From Desulfocapsa sp. (GTDB taxonomy: Bacteria > Desulfobacterota > Desulfobulbia > Desulfobulbales > Desulfocapsaceae), in contig JANTGG010000005.1 of NCBI GenBank assembly GCA_024763035.1, positions 1 through 61,098 of the forward strand: a DNA stretch of 61,098 bases. The letters run 5' to 3'. Shown piece after piece: positions 1-8,431 of this stretch. The position numbers were made by a program, and so were the translations under genes. Numbering within the stretch: position 1 is the first letter of the stretch; every line of letters begins with the position of its first letter. The notes below the pieces were generated by a model. That model did no database searches, was not told the origin of the DNA, and worked only from the letters and a program-made list of their open reading frames with translations.

Positions 1-785
1 CTGACAATATCAATAACTGCCAGATGATTGTTTTCCTGGAAACTGACCACCGCTTCGTTTTTGCGGTTGATATCAACAAATTCAGGTTCCAGATCACCAC
101 CTGCATAGGCTTCGGCAGCAACAGGTGATAAGTCAACTCGCTTGATATCCCAGCGTTTCGGGTTTTGTGTAAGTAGAACGATTAACACTTCCCCACTCTT
201 GTTTTGAGGAAGAATCCCGTCGTTCAGGTCCTCGTCTCGCTCATTTTCCAATACAATAACGGCCCGTTTTTTATCGGGAGCAATGGCTATGGAATCGGGC
301 TGACCATCAAGTTCATGTTCGGCAACGATGGATCTTGTTCTACGATTGACAACAACCAGCTTTCCAGAAGGTTTTTCAAAGGATTCAGAAGTATTTACCG
401 CTACCAGCACCCATCTGCCAACCACAGCCAGGCTAGTGGGCTCTCCGCCCACAGCAAGGGTACCAAGCCCTTCTGGAGCGGCAGGATTTATGATTTGGAC
501 AAAGCCTATTTCCTTATTATCACTGTCCGTATAAATGAGTTGACCACCATGGGGGGACACGTCAACTATCTCTGCAACTGAGGAACCGTTTCCAGCCATT
601 ACGTCAAAAGATGCCAGATGATGAAATGTTTTGGGATGAGAATGTCTCTGTCCACTCTCTGGTTGAAACGGGTTCCATTGAAAATGGGTTCCAGCCATTG
701 TCAATGGTGTAAAACTGACCATCGATGTTGCAATAGCGAGGCTAAAGACTGTTGGTTTTAAAAGTTTGTGGAAACTCTTCTTCAT
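1..785 (-). CDS. Exported beta-propeller / esterase-like phytase family protein (C-terminus beyond window)
   Basis: I read this frame by hand from an ATG at 785 back to base 1 with no stop, so 261 codons are visible and the gene runs off the left edge. A good ribosome site (AAGGAGT) precedes the ATG. Residues 1 to about 31 form a basic, hydrophobic signal peptide ending near MAGTHF, so the product should be periplasmic or outer-surface. The mature part has repeated blade-like strings (VDVSPHGGQLIYTDSD, GEPTSLAVVG, QPDSIAIAPDKKRAVIVLEN, PEFVDINRKNEAVVSFQENN). These are typical of the choice-of-anchor / esterase-like phytase and alkaline-phosphatase propeller proteins. It is divergent from the porin at 1419 and shares its 633-bp promoter region. 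The family call rests on motif style; the catalytic part lies outside the window. Confidence 0.65.
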   Translation of the reverse strand, partial: MKKSFHKLLKPTVFSLAIATSMVSFTPLTMAGTHFQWNPFQPESGQRHSHPKTFHHLASFDVMAGNGSSVAEIVDVSPHGGQLIYTDSDNKEIGFVQIINPAAPEGLGTLAVGGEPTSLAVVGRWVLVAVNTSESFEKPSGKLVVVNRRTRSIVAEHELDGQPDSIAIAPDKKRAVIVLENERDEDLNDGILPQNKSGEVLIVLLTQNPKRWDIKRVDLSPVAAEAYAGGDLEPEFVDINRKNEAVVSFQENNHLAVIDIV

Positions 786-1418
786 TGTAACTCCTTCTTT
801 GGGTTGTTTTGTTCGTCTTCCTTACCGTTGAATTCGAGCTTGCTAATGAACTCTGTCTTTGTGCGTGGAAAACATATGTGCAAGGATGCACTCTTTCGAA
901 AATGATTCAGAAGCAAAGGTAAAAGAGTAATGTTAGGATAAAGTTATGAAATAATTCTGAAATAGTTAGAAGGTGTAACTCTCTGGTAACTGGGGGTATT
1001 CTCGTTAAGACAAAAGTGCATCCTTGTCCATGCAGCACAATCTCAGGAAACATTCACAAAGTGTGGGAATCCATGAGATGGAAGACCGGTTTCCGGTAGC
1101 TGAATCCTTTTATCTGCTTGATAATTGCGGTGCGAAGCAACTGCTCGGCGGTTATGCCACCCGCTACACCAATATCTTGTGATCTTGGTAGGTTACATGA
1201 TTTACCCTTATCGTCAATCGCTGAAATGTCACCCCAAAAGGAATTTTAACCATATTAAATCAATCAGTTATCTCCTGTTGGGCAGACACTAACTAACGGC
1301 TGGCAAACCCTAACCAAATAATAATGTATTTCTAACAGAAACCAAATAAAGCTTTTCTAGATTCCCTTTCTGTTAACTGGAACAGATTTTTTTTGTGTAA
1401 CAGAAAAAGGGGAGAAAA
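786..1418. other. 633-bp divergent intergenic region
   Basis: AT-rich spacer between two divergent exported-protein genes; it must hold both promoters. It contains an 11-bp inverted repeat (CAAGGATGCAC at 881-891, GTGCATCCTTG at 1016-1026, about 14 of 16 positions alike when extended). Repeated TAACAGAAA strings occur just before the porin gene (around 1334 and 1399). A 50-codon ORF at 1030-1182 is listed separately. No sigma70 pair was convincing enough to call. Confidence 0.6.
1030..1182 (+). CDS. Possible small ORF or gene remnant (50 codons)
   Basis: An ATG at 1030 opens a 50-codon frame ending in TGA at 1182. The second half (from about EMEDRFPVAESFYLLDN to GGYATRYTNIL) has protein-like composition, unlike the AT-rich flanks. 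No clear ribosome site precedes the ATG, and I recognise no family. It may be a decayed fragment of a larger gene, a short peptide, or chance. Confidence 0.2.
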   Translation: MQHNLRKHSQSVGIHEMEDRFPVAESFYLLDNCGAKQLLGGYATRYTNIL

Positions 1419-2756
1419 ATGAGAAAAGTGTATAGAAAAGCAATTGTCGTAATGGCAGGTTTGTCAGTTTGTATGGCTGGCACTGCTTCTGTAACTGAAG
1501 CAGGTATGGAGATGAGATCAGGAAATATTGAAAACATTGTTAAACAGCAGCAACAACAGCTCGATTCTCAGGCAAGTGAGATTCAGGCTTTGAAAGAACA
1601 GCTGAAGGCACTTCTTAACAGTACAAAAGACAATAAAGAGGTGCTGGCTAAAAAGGTTGATCGCGAAGAGATTGAGAGCATTAACACAGACAAAATGGTT
1701 GTTTCCAGTAAATCAAATGTTGAGGTTTCAATTTATGGTCAGGTGAATAGAGCACTCCTTTTTGCAGACAATGGTGATACCAGTGATGCGTATTTTGTAG
1801 ATAACTCCGCATCATCAACCAGGATGGGGATCACTGGGACAGTAGAGCCCAGTGATGGCCTCACTATAGGTTCAAAGTTGGAATATGAGCTGGTTTCCAA
1901 TGCTTCCAGTAAAGTAAATCACTTTGACAAAAGTCAGGACGCACATATTAATTTTCGTAAAGCTGAGGTGTGGTTGAAAAGCAAAGCTGGTGGACAGCTT
2001 TCCATCGGGCAGGGTGCTACTGCTTCAGATGGTACTTCTGAAAATGATCTTTCCGGAACCAACGTAATCATAGGTGCTCCTGTTGGCGATATGGCGGGCG
2101 GGCAATTTTGGCATGACCCGGCAGCAGAATGGTATCGGCTCGATGATGATGGAAATCTCAAGCTGTATGGGATTAAAGTGGGGAAAAGCTATAGCGATAT
2201 GGATGGTTTGAGCAGAAGAGATCGTGTTCGATACGATACGCCTTCATTCGGTGGATTTTCTCTGGCTGGTTCAGTTATGGAAGATGAAGGATATGATGTT
2301 GCCTTACGTTATAAAAGAAAGTTTGGTGATTCTGCACTTTCTTCTGCTGTTGCATGGGCAGATTCAGGAGACCTAAAGTTGTGGGATACCCAGGTTAATG
2401 GCTCAATTTCCTATCTTCATTCCAGTGGTTTCAATGTCACGATGGCAGCAGGAAAACAATATTATGATTTACAGAACATAGAAAAAGATGATCCCGGATT
2501 CTGGTATGCAAAAATTGGCTATAAGACACAGTTCTTTTCAATTGGGAAAAGTGCATTTGCAGTCGACTACGGCACCTGGAATGACCTGGCAAAGAATTCT
2601 GATGAGGCAAAGGCCTTTGGATTTGGATTTGTTCAAAATGTAGACGATTGGAAAACTGAATTCTACCTGGGATATCGTCTCTATTCATTGGATCGCATTG
2701 ATACAAATTACGATGATGTGAACAGTGTGATGACGGGCGCCCGTATCAAATTTTAG
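1419..2756 (+). CDS. Outer-membrane porin with N-terminal coiled coil
   Basis: Predicted trimeric beta-barrel channel of the outer membrane, 445 aa. Residues 1 to about 28 are a signal peptide. Residues about 35-80 are rich in Q, E, K and L (with a QQQQQ run) and look like the short periplasmic coiled coil often found before Porin_4-type barrels. From about residue 95 (SIYGQVNRALLFADNG) the sequence alternates polar and hydrophobic residues with many aromatic-glycine pairs. It ends in ARIKF, the C-terminal phenylalanine signature recognised by the BAM machinery. The ATG follows GGGGAGAAAA, a strong ribosome site. A perfect rho-independent terminator follows at 2829, so the gene is probably monocistronic. 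Substrate is unknown. Confidence 0.85.
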   Translation: MRKVYRKAIVVMAGLSVCMAGTASVTEAGMEMRSGNIENIVKQQQQQLDSQASEIQALKEQLKALLNSTKDNKEVLAKKVDREEIESINTDKMVVSSKSNVEVSIYGQVNRALLFADNGDTSDAYFVDNSASSTRMGITGTVEPSDGLTIGSKLEYELVSNASSKVNHFDKSQDAHINFRKAEVWLKSKAGGQLSIGQGATASDGTSENDLSGTNVIIGAPVGDMAGGQFWHDPAAEWYRLDDDGNLKLYGIKVGKSYSDMDGLSRRDRVRYDTPSFGGFSLAGSVMEDEGYDVALRYKRKFGDSALSSAVAWADSGDLKLWDTQVNGSISYLHSSGFNVTMAAGKQYYDLQNIEKDDPGFWYAKIGYKTQFFSIGKSAFAVDYGTWNDLAKNSDEAKAFGFGFVQNVDDWKTEFYLGYRLYSLDRIDTNYDDVNSVMTGARIKF

Positions 2757-2828
2757 GTGTTGGTAATTCTTAAGACCTGAACCGGGGTGAAGTTTCCTGA
2801 GTTTATAATAAAAGTAATAATTAAATAA

Positions 2829-2866
2829 AGGCAATATTCTGGAACTCTAGAATATTGCCTTTTTTT
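2829..2866 (+). terminator. Intrinsic terminator after porin gene
   Basis: Perfect 12-bp stem, AGGCAATATTCT (2829-2840) with AGAATATTGCCT (2849-2860), 8-nt loop, then a run of T from 2860 to 2866. Confidence 0.9.
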
Positions 2867-3010
2867 GTTACCTGGACGCATGGGCTCTGAATTTCCCGGA
2901 GCACAGGATTATAGTTGTTCAATAGCACCTTTTGATGTGTTCATTTGAGCCTTCTGGGGGGTAGTGTCGGGATGGTAATAGCGGTGGAGGGCACGCCGCT
3001 GATGTATTGA

Positions 3011-5452
3011 TTACTTCTTCAGGGCATTGCGAACAGCTCGTTTGAGCTGCTCTGAGGAGTATGGCTTTTTGATAAAGCCGCCGGCGCCAAGGGCAAGGGT
3101 TTTCTTTACGTCGTCACTTTCAGAAAAGCCGCTGGCAATAATGGCTTTTTGCGTTGGAGAAATCTGGAGTATTTGCTGGTATGTCTGATATCCGTTGATG
3201 CCGGGACTCATCAGCATATCCAGTATGACCAGATCCACAGGAGTCTGCTTTATAAATTCAACGGCATGTTCCCCAGAACTGACGGAATACGTTATATAAC
3301 CGGCATCCTGAAGCATTTTGCTGGCAATATCCCGCAGCTGCGGTTCATCATCCACAATCAGGACACTCTCATTACCGTTTTGTTCGGGAGGTCGCTGCGT
3401 ATCTTCCGTGTGTGTGCAGATCGCTTCATTGCTCACCGGAAAATAGAGTTTGAAATATGTTCCTTCACTGCTGCTTGTCGCAACAACCCTGCCGTTATGG
3501 TCTTCCATGGTGTTCCATACCACCGTCAGCCCAAGGCCTGTCCCGCTCTTGCCCATTTCCTTTTTTGTGTAAAAGGGTTCAAAGATATGTTTAAGATCTG
3601 CTTCACTGATGCCGGTGCCTGTGTCCCGGACACTGAGGATAACGTAGTTGCCTGCGGTGATGTCCTGTTCCCGGCTTTTACTGTCATCTACTGTCTGATT
3701 GTATGTGGAGATATGGATTGACCCCTTGCCGTTGATTGCCTCGGCAGCGTTGAGGGTCAGGTTCATAAGACATTTTTTCACATGGACTGAAGAACAGACA
3801 ATTACAGACTCTGTTGCCTCAAAATGGTGCTCGTACGATACCCCGGGGTGTCTGGATCGCAGTTTTTTACACTCCGGAGAATCCATGTATTGGCGGATAA
3901 TGGTGTTGAGGTCGTGGGCTTCTTTAACGGTTGCAGCACTGCGGGCAACGGTGAGCAGATCTGCCACAACCGTTGCCGCCCGCTGGCCGGATTCCCGGAT
4001 GGCCTTAATGGGGTCCCGTAAGGGACTGTCTTCCGGGATACTTTGCAGCAGCAGTTCCGGGTAACCGATGATTCCGGAGAGGATGTTGTTCAGGTCGTGA
4101 GCGACTCCGCCTGCCATCAGCCCGATGGACTCCATTTTTTTTGCCTGGTGCAGCTGTTCTGTGAGTTGTTCTTTTTCCCTTTCAGCATTTTTACGAATAC
4201 TGATATCGCTTATTGCCGTTACCCGGACCTTTTCACCGAGGTAATCGATTGTTCTGCCCTGTACCAGAACGGGAAATGTTGAACCGTCTTTTCTGGTGAC
4301 TACAGCTTCGTACGGGATTGTCACTTCCGCCTGAATGTTTTTCATGACCCGTTTCAGCTGTTCGGGGGAAAAAATAATGGTTGGCTGTGAGCCAATTGCC
4401 TCCTCCCTGGAATAGCCGAACATTTCTACGGCGGTGGTGTTCATGTCTATACAAAGCCCTTTTTTCGAGAGCAGGATAGCCTCAAAGGACGCCTCAGACA
4501 GGGCTTTTAACTGTTCACTGGCTGCCAGTAACTCGGCGGTTCGATTCTTTACTTTCTCTTGTACCCGCATATTTTCTCTCAGAAGGAACCAGAGGGCGAT
4601 GAAGAGAAAAAGGGTGAAAACAGATCCTGCGATCTGCACAAGCTGTCCAAGCTGAATGGCAGGACCACCAGAAAATTCAGTGCTTAACGCCCAAAGAGCG
4701 TCCAGATGATTTTTGCCACTGTTCATGCGGGTATGAAATTGCTGAACGGGAGAGGAGGGGAGGCCTGCAGCCCGAAAGAACTCCGTCTGCCGGGGATATC
4801 CATCGCCCCGGGGTGTCATGGAAATTGACTGCAGGAATAATCCCCCGGGAATATGTAATGAGGTAACGTGATTTATAAACTCAGGAAGATCAAGTGTTGC
4901 AATGAGTACACCTTCAGTGTCAGGGGTACGCACGGTAAGCAACAGGCTTGTCATGGGTTTTCCGCCGGCGTCTGTGAAAGACCGGCTCATTACCACATCA
5001 CCTGGAAAATTATCGGCTGCAGCCAGGGCAGCGCTAATCTGTTTATTCCGGGCAACATCTTCACCAATGGGGAAAAGAGTGTCTGCCGGAGAGCTCAAAG
5101 AGATGATATACTGTACCTGCTGTGAAGAATCACGGCGAACAGCGTAGGCAACAGAATGAAAGGGCAGACTGTCAGGTGTTTGGATAAGATCAATGACGTT
5201 CAGGAAAATTTCCTGGTTTACATGTGCTGAACCGTAGAACAGAGAGGCGATTCCGCGCAGCTGCGTCTGTTGCAGGGTAAACATGGTGACGCAGTTGTCT
5301 GTTGCCTTTTCGGCGGTTTCAACGGCTTTTGCAACCCAGGCTTCTTTGGCTCTTTCTTTCAGAACTGATCCGAAAGTGATGGAGAGAGTGATGCCGAGGA
5401 GCAGGACAACAACAGCGGTCAGTCGAAGGAATGTTGAATTTTGTTTTAGCAT
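3011..5452 (-). CDS. CHASE-PAS hybrid sensor histidine kinase with receiver domain
   Basis: Membrane sensor kinase of 813 aa. Order: TM1 about residues 8-28; periplasmic CHASE-like domain about 45-262 (RGIASLF, SRSFTDAGGKPMTSLLLTVR); TM2 about 272-293; PAS about 313-420; HisKA with phospho-acceptor His452 in GGVAHDLNNIL; HATPase_c with GTGIS, EPFYTKK and GTGLGLTVVWNTM; and a C-terminal receiver with phospho-acceptor Asp745 in LVILDMLM and late KKPYSSEQL. The attached receiver suggests it signals through an external phosphotransfer step or to a distant regulator, since no response-regulator gene adjoins it. It stands alone on its strand, 304 bp after the GT90 gene. The ligand cannot be deduced; CHASE domains generally bind small molecules. 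Confidence 0.9.
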   Translation of the reverse strand: MLKQNSTFLRLTAVVVLLLGITLSITFGSVLKERAKEAWVAKAVETAEKATDNCVTMFTLQQTQLRGIASLFYGSAHVNQEIFLNVIDLIQTPDSLPFHSVAYAVRRDSSQQVQYIISLSSPADTLFPIGEDVARNKQISAALAAADNFPGDVVMSRSFTDAGGKPMTSLLLTVRTPDTEGVLIATLDLPEFINHVTSLHIPGGLFLQSISMTPRGDGYPRQTEFFRAAGLPSSPVQQFHTRMNSGKNHLDALWALSTEFSGGPAIQLGQLVQIAGSVFTLFLFIALWFLLRENMRVQEKVKNRTAELLAASEQLKALSEASFEAILLSKKGLCIDMNTTAVEMFGYSREEAIGSQPTIIFSPEQLKRVMKNIQAEVTIPYEAVVTRKDGSTFPVLVQGRTIDYLGEKVRVTAISDISIRKNAEREKEQLTEQLHQAKKMESIGLMAGGVAHDLNNILSGIIGYPELLLQSIPEDSPLRDPIKAIRESGQRAATVVADLLTVARSAATVKEAHDLNTIIRQYMDSPECKKLRSRHPGVSYEHHFEATESVIVCSSVHVKKCLMNLTLNAAEAINGKGSIHISTYNQTVDDSKSREQDITAGNYVILSVRDTGTGISEADLKHIFEPFYTKKEMGKSGTGLGLTVVWNTMEDHNGRVVATSSSEGTYFKLYFPVSNEAICTHTEDTQRPPEQNGNESVLIVDDEPQLRDIASKMLQDAGYITYSVSSGEHAVEFIKQTPVDLVILDMLMSPGINGYQTYQQILQISPTQKAIIASGFSESDDVKKTLALGAGGFIKKPYSSEQLKRAVRNALKK

Positions 5453-5756
5453 GGAATGGCTCCCGTCCGTACGAAATCCATTGATTTACGGGACAGGCTC
5501 CGGGCAAAGCAGACGGGTTCCGACAGGGAGGTAGACCAGTCGGCAGGAGAAGATGCAGTAATGGTTTGAGGGGCTGGATTTTCCACGATATCATCCCGGC
5601 AGCAGAACTGCACGTATGTCTATCTTACCAAAAAATAAGCACTATTTTCATTAAATCACAGTTACACTTTTTTTGACAGAATTCTTTTCTCCTTTATTGC
5701 CATGGCGTACGTTTCTGCAGAAAAGCAGTTGGCAACCATCTGTTTTCCTGTATCCG
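5453..5756. other. 304-bp intergenic spacer
   Basis: Spacer between two minus-strand genes, so it should carry the 3' end signals of the kinase's upstream neighbour and the kinase promoter. I found no clear terminator, repeat or RNA gene. Confidence 0.4.
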
Positions 5757-6719
5757 TTACAGTTGTCCCGAGTATTGCAGATACCTTTGCAGAACCTGCA
5801 GACAGAGCCAGTCTTCTACGAGCGGTGTCTTAAATAATTGTATATAGTTATGGGCGTTATGGATAATTTCCTCTGCTTCATCGGGATGATCAATATAGTA
5901 CTCCACCAGTGATTCCAGGTTGGAATAATCATCGTTTACCAGGACAAAATGATAATCGGGACGCAGCCTTCCTTCCATAAACCAGGTTTCATATTTGGGT
6001 TTTGGCATAAACACAAGGGAGTTGGATGACATTGCCCATTTCGTACTGGTGGCGACGTCATTGCCCTCAATGGTCAGGATAAATTTATAGCCCAACTGCT
6101 CCCTGATGGTCATAAAGGGACGCTGCCATTGCGGGTTCGGTGTTGCATTACGGTTATACTGTCCCACATCGAGGAGGTCGGATTTACCAAAGAACTGTTC
6201 GATGAAGGCAATGCGGTGGGGCTGATAGCAGGCACCCCGCCAGACGAGTTTGTCCTTTTTTTCCCTGAAAGGTGTTGTGTCGTTTAGAAACAATAGATGC
6301 CTCAGTTTATTCATATTGAAGATAACCGAGTTGGCGTTGGCTGTGACAGGGCGGCTTTTCACTATGGTTGGTGCATCCGGCACATGAATTACGTCGAGGA
6401 AGAGAGTAAGAACCCGTGCATCCTGGGGGAAATATCGTGCATACTCCATAAGATCGAGTAAGTACATGGTTGCCGGATCTTTCAGGGAGAAATCTTTCAG
6501 GCGGCGACTCTTTTCATCCGCTGCAAAGCTGAAGTCGATACGGTTATAATAATCCAGACGTTCCCGGGCAAGTTCTTCGCCGTACAGTTCCAGAGCGGGT
6601 TTGAATTTTTCGTAATCCAGCTTGAGAAAACGCTTTGGGTAATAATATTTCCAGAGCTGGGTAGCGTAATAGCACAACCTGCTGTTGCGGGTTTGCAGAA
6701 GATTGTCCAGAAATGTCAT
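5757..6719 (-). CDS. Glycosyl transferase family 90 (LPS-modifying type)
   Basis: 320 aa, cytoplasmic or membrane-associated, no signal peptide. The C-terminal half carries the GT90/CAP10 pattern: DKLVWRGACYQPHR about residues 155-170, then YKFILTIEGNDVATSTKWAMSSNSLVFMPK about 205-235, then a tail with HFVLVNDDYSNLESLVEYYIDHPDEA. In bacterial members (LpsA-like) this family transfers a sugar, often xylose or glucose, to lipopolysaccharide. Length and architecture match bacterial LpsA-type proteins. It is isolated from any LPS cluster here, so the acceptor is unknown. The start is a simple ATG at 6719 and no strong alternative is seen. Confidence 0.85.
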   Translation of the reverse strand: MTFLDNLLQTRNSRLCYYATQLWKYYYPKRFLKLDYEKFKPALELYGEELARERLDYYNRIDFSFAADEKSRRLKDFSLKDPATMYLLDLMEYARYFPQDARVLTLFLDVIHVPDAPTIVKSRPVTANANSVIFNMNKLRHLLFLNDTTPFREKKDKLVWRGACYQPHRIAFIEQFFGKSDLLDVGQYNRNATPNPQWQRPFMTIREQLGYKFILTIEGNDVATSTKWAMSSNSLVFMPKPKYETWFMEGRLRPDYHFVLVNDDYSNLESLVEYYIDHPDEAEEIIHNAHNYIQLFKTPLVEDWLCLQVLQRYLQYSGQL

Positions 6720-6814
6720 TGTTCGAATTTGAGAAGCGGAGATCTATACATACTCAGTAGATACTCTCTTGATATTTTTCATTATGGTGGGTACGGTTTT
6801 TTTGGTGGAGTAAG

Positions 6815-6843
6815 TTGTTGAACATTTCTCCTCATACTATAAT
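6815..6843 (+). promoter_or_regulatory. Sigma70-type promoter for the M48 protease gene
   Basis: TTGTTG (6815-6820), 17-bp spacer, TATAAT (6838-6843). The start site would be near 6850, placing the 13-mer CACTTTTGTGAAC (6851-6863) directly at the start of transcription. Confidence 0.6.
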
Positions 6844-6850
6844 CTGCTGA

Positions 6851-6863
6851 CACTTTTGTGAAC
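6851..6863 (+). promoter_or_regulatory. CACTTTTGTGAAC site, also found at 12048
   Basis: This 13-mer is identical to the promoter-distal site of the double element at 12024-12060. It overlaps the predicted transcription start of the M48 gene, where a bound protein would repress or modulate. It is a sequence match only. Confidence 0.35.
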
Positions 6864-6905
6864 TACTTCGTACCGACAACCCGAAATTTTTGCTGACCAT
6901 TTTTT

Positions 6906-8135
6906 ATGAACCCGTATTTGATCTTTATTCTCACTGTTCTTTTTCTGGGGTATTTACTGAATCTGGCTGTTGCAGTTCTGGAACTTCGTTCCCTTGATCT
7001 TGAGCTGCCGGAGGAATTCCGTGATGTGTACAGTCAGGAGAAGTATCGTCAATCACAGCAGTACACTCGGGAAAATACCCGTTTCTCCCTGATCCATGAT
7101 ACGTTTTCACTGCTGATTACGGTGTTTTTTATTCTGGCAGGCGGCTTCAATTATCTTGATATTGCGGCTCGCAGTATCAGTGAAAACCCCATTGTTGCCG
7201 GTCTCCTGTTTACCGGTCTGCTGATTCTGCTCTCATCCCTTGCCGCTCTGCCTTTCTCCATCTACTCGACCTTTGTTATCGAAGAGAAATTCGGTTTTAA
7301 TAAAACCACAGTAAAGACCTATGTGCTGGATATCATAAAAGGAACAGTGCTGGCAGTCTGCATCGGCGGACCGCTTCTTGCTGCATTGCTCTGGTTTTTT
7401 CAGACTGCCGGGGATCTTGCCTGGCTGTACTGCTGGCTGGCTGTTACTGTCTTTACCCTGGTCGTGCAGTTTTTGGCGCCGGTTCTGATTATGCCGCTCT
7501 TTAACAAATTCACCCCCCTGGCAGAGGGGGAGCTTGCACAGCGCATAGGGGAGTATGCACAGGAACAGAACTTTTCCATCCAGGGTATTTATACCATGGA
7601 TGGCTCCAAACGATCCACCAGGCTGAACGCTTTTTTCACCGGTTTTGGTCGTTTTCGCAGGATCGTTTTTTTTGATACGCTGGTCAGTAAACTGGGTACG
7701 GGGGAGATTGTGGCGGTGCTGGCCCATGAGATGGGACATTTTAAACACAGGCATATCTTCAAGATGATGGCGGCATCAATCCTGCAGACCGGGATTATGT
7801 TTTATATCCTCTCGCTTTTTTTAGGTAACGAGCAGCTTTTTGCTGCTTTTGGCATGGAGCACGTCTCTATTTACGGCGGGCTGATTCTCTTCGGTTTTCT
7901 CTATGCTCCGGTGTCGAGTCTGCTTTCCATCTTCTTTAATCTCTTTTCCAGAAAGCATGAGTATGAGGCAGATGCCTGGGTGGTGAGCAGCACAGGAAGT
8001 GGTGAGGATCTTATCATGGGACTGAAAAAACTCAGCCTGCATAATCTTTCCAATCTGACACCGCATCCCCTCAATGTGTTCCTGAATTACTCTCATCCGC
8101 CGGTTTTGCAGCGTATTGAGGCACTGAGAAACTAA
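6906..8135 (+). CDS. M48 family (Ste24/CAAX-type) zinc metallopeptidase, integral membrane
   Basis: 409 aa. Catalytic HEMGH at residues 274-278 (VAVLAHEMGHFKHRH), with the downstream glutamate ligand in SRKHEYEADAWV. The N-terminal half is hydrophobic with about four transmembrane spans (around 2-22, 62-85, 100-125, 150-195) plus two more after the active site. Together with the M48_N-like region (FGFNKTTVKTYVLDIIKG), this is the Ste24-type layout rather than the shorter HtpX. Bacterial members degrade or process membrane proteins at the cytoplasmic membrane. The gene is transcribed alone and is followed by a repeat region. A good promoter lies at 6815-6843. Confidence 0.9.
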   Translation: MNPYLIFILTVLFLGYLLNLAVAVLELRSLDLELPEEFRDVYSQEKYRQSQQYTRENTRFSLIHDTFSLLITVFFILAGGFNYLDIAARSISENPIVAGLLFTGLLILLSSLAALPFSIYSTFVIEEKFGFNKTTVKTYVLDIIKGTVLAVCIGGPLLAALLWFFQTAGDLAWLYCWLAVTVFTLVVQFLAPVLIMPLFNKFTPLAEGELAQRIGEYAQEQNFSIQGIYTMDGSKRSTRLNAFFTGFGRFRRIVFFDTLVSKLGTGEIVAVLAHEMGHFKHRHIFKMMAASILQTGIMFYILSLFLGNEQLFAAFGMEHVSIYGGLILFGFLYAPVSSLLSIFFNLFSRKHEYEADAWVVSSTGSGEDLIMGLKKLSLHNLSNLTPHPLNVFLNYSHPPVLQRIEALRN

Positions 8136-8170
8136 TCCTGTGAAATTGCAGGTACACGGAGAATGGAACT

Positions 8171-8388
8171 GTAGGAGCTCGCCCCCGCGAGCGATATCCC
8201 AGGCTAGGAGCTTGTCCGAGAATAGGCATTTCGTTCAAAATCGAGGCATTTTTAAAATTTTACCGCAGGCATATAGCTGATATTCTGAGGATAAAATTTT
8301 GAAAATAACGAAGAGTTTGGGCGAAAGGGCATTCTCGGACAAGCTCCTAGGCAACAGCTTGGGGCGCTCATAAGGGCAAGCTCCTGTA
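8171..8388. repeat. REP-like palindromic repeat, copy 1, split by a MITE-like element
   Basis: The left arm (8171-8204) begins GTAGGAGCTCGCCCCCGCGA and ends CCCAGGC. The right arm (8350-8388) begins GGCAACAGCTTG and ends GGGCAAGCTCCTG. The two halves match the uninterrupted copies at 26635, 28025, 54697 and 56836, with the 141-bp element at 8207-8347 inserted in the loop. Confidence 0.8.
8207..8347 (+). mobile_element. 141-bp MITE-like element, copy 1
   Basis: Terminal inverted repeats of 17 bp: GGAGCTTGTCCGAGAAT and its exact complement at the right end. Flanked on both sides by TA (8205-8206, 8348-8349), the target duplication typical of IS630/Tc1-type transposition. There is no coding capacity. 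A copy of exactly the same length and about 90% identity lies in opposite orientation at 33370-33510. It must be moved in trans; no transposase gene is in the window. Confidence 0.85.
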
Positions 8389-8431
8389 ACAAGAAAGATT
8401 TACACTGTTTCTGACAGTCTAACCATTGATT

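Noticed and set aside
1050-1062. TTCACAAAGTGTG as another copy of the CAC-N4-GTGAAC site
   Set aside because: Spacing and flanking bases differ; only a superficial resemblance.
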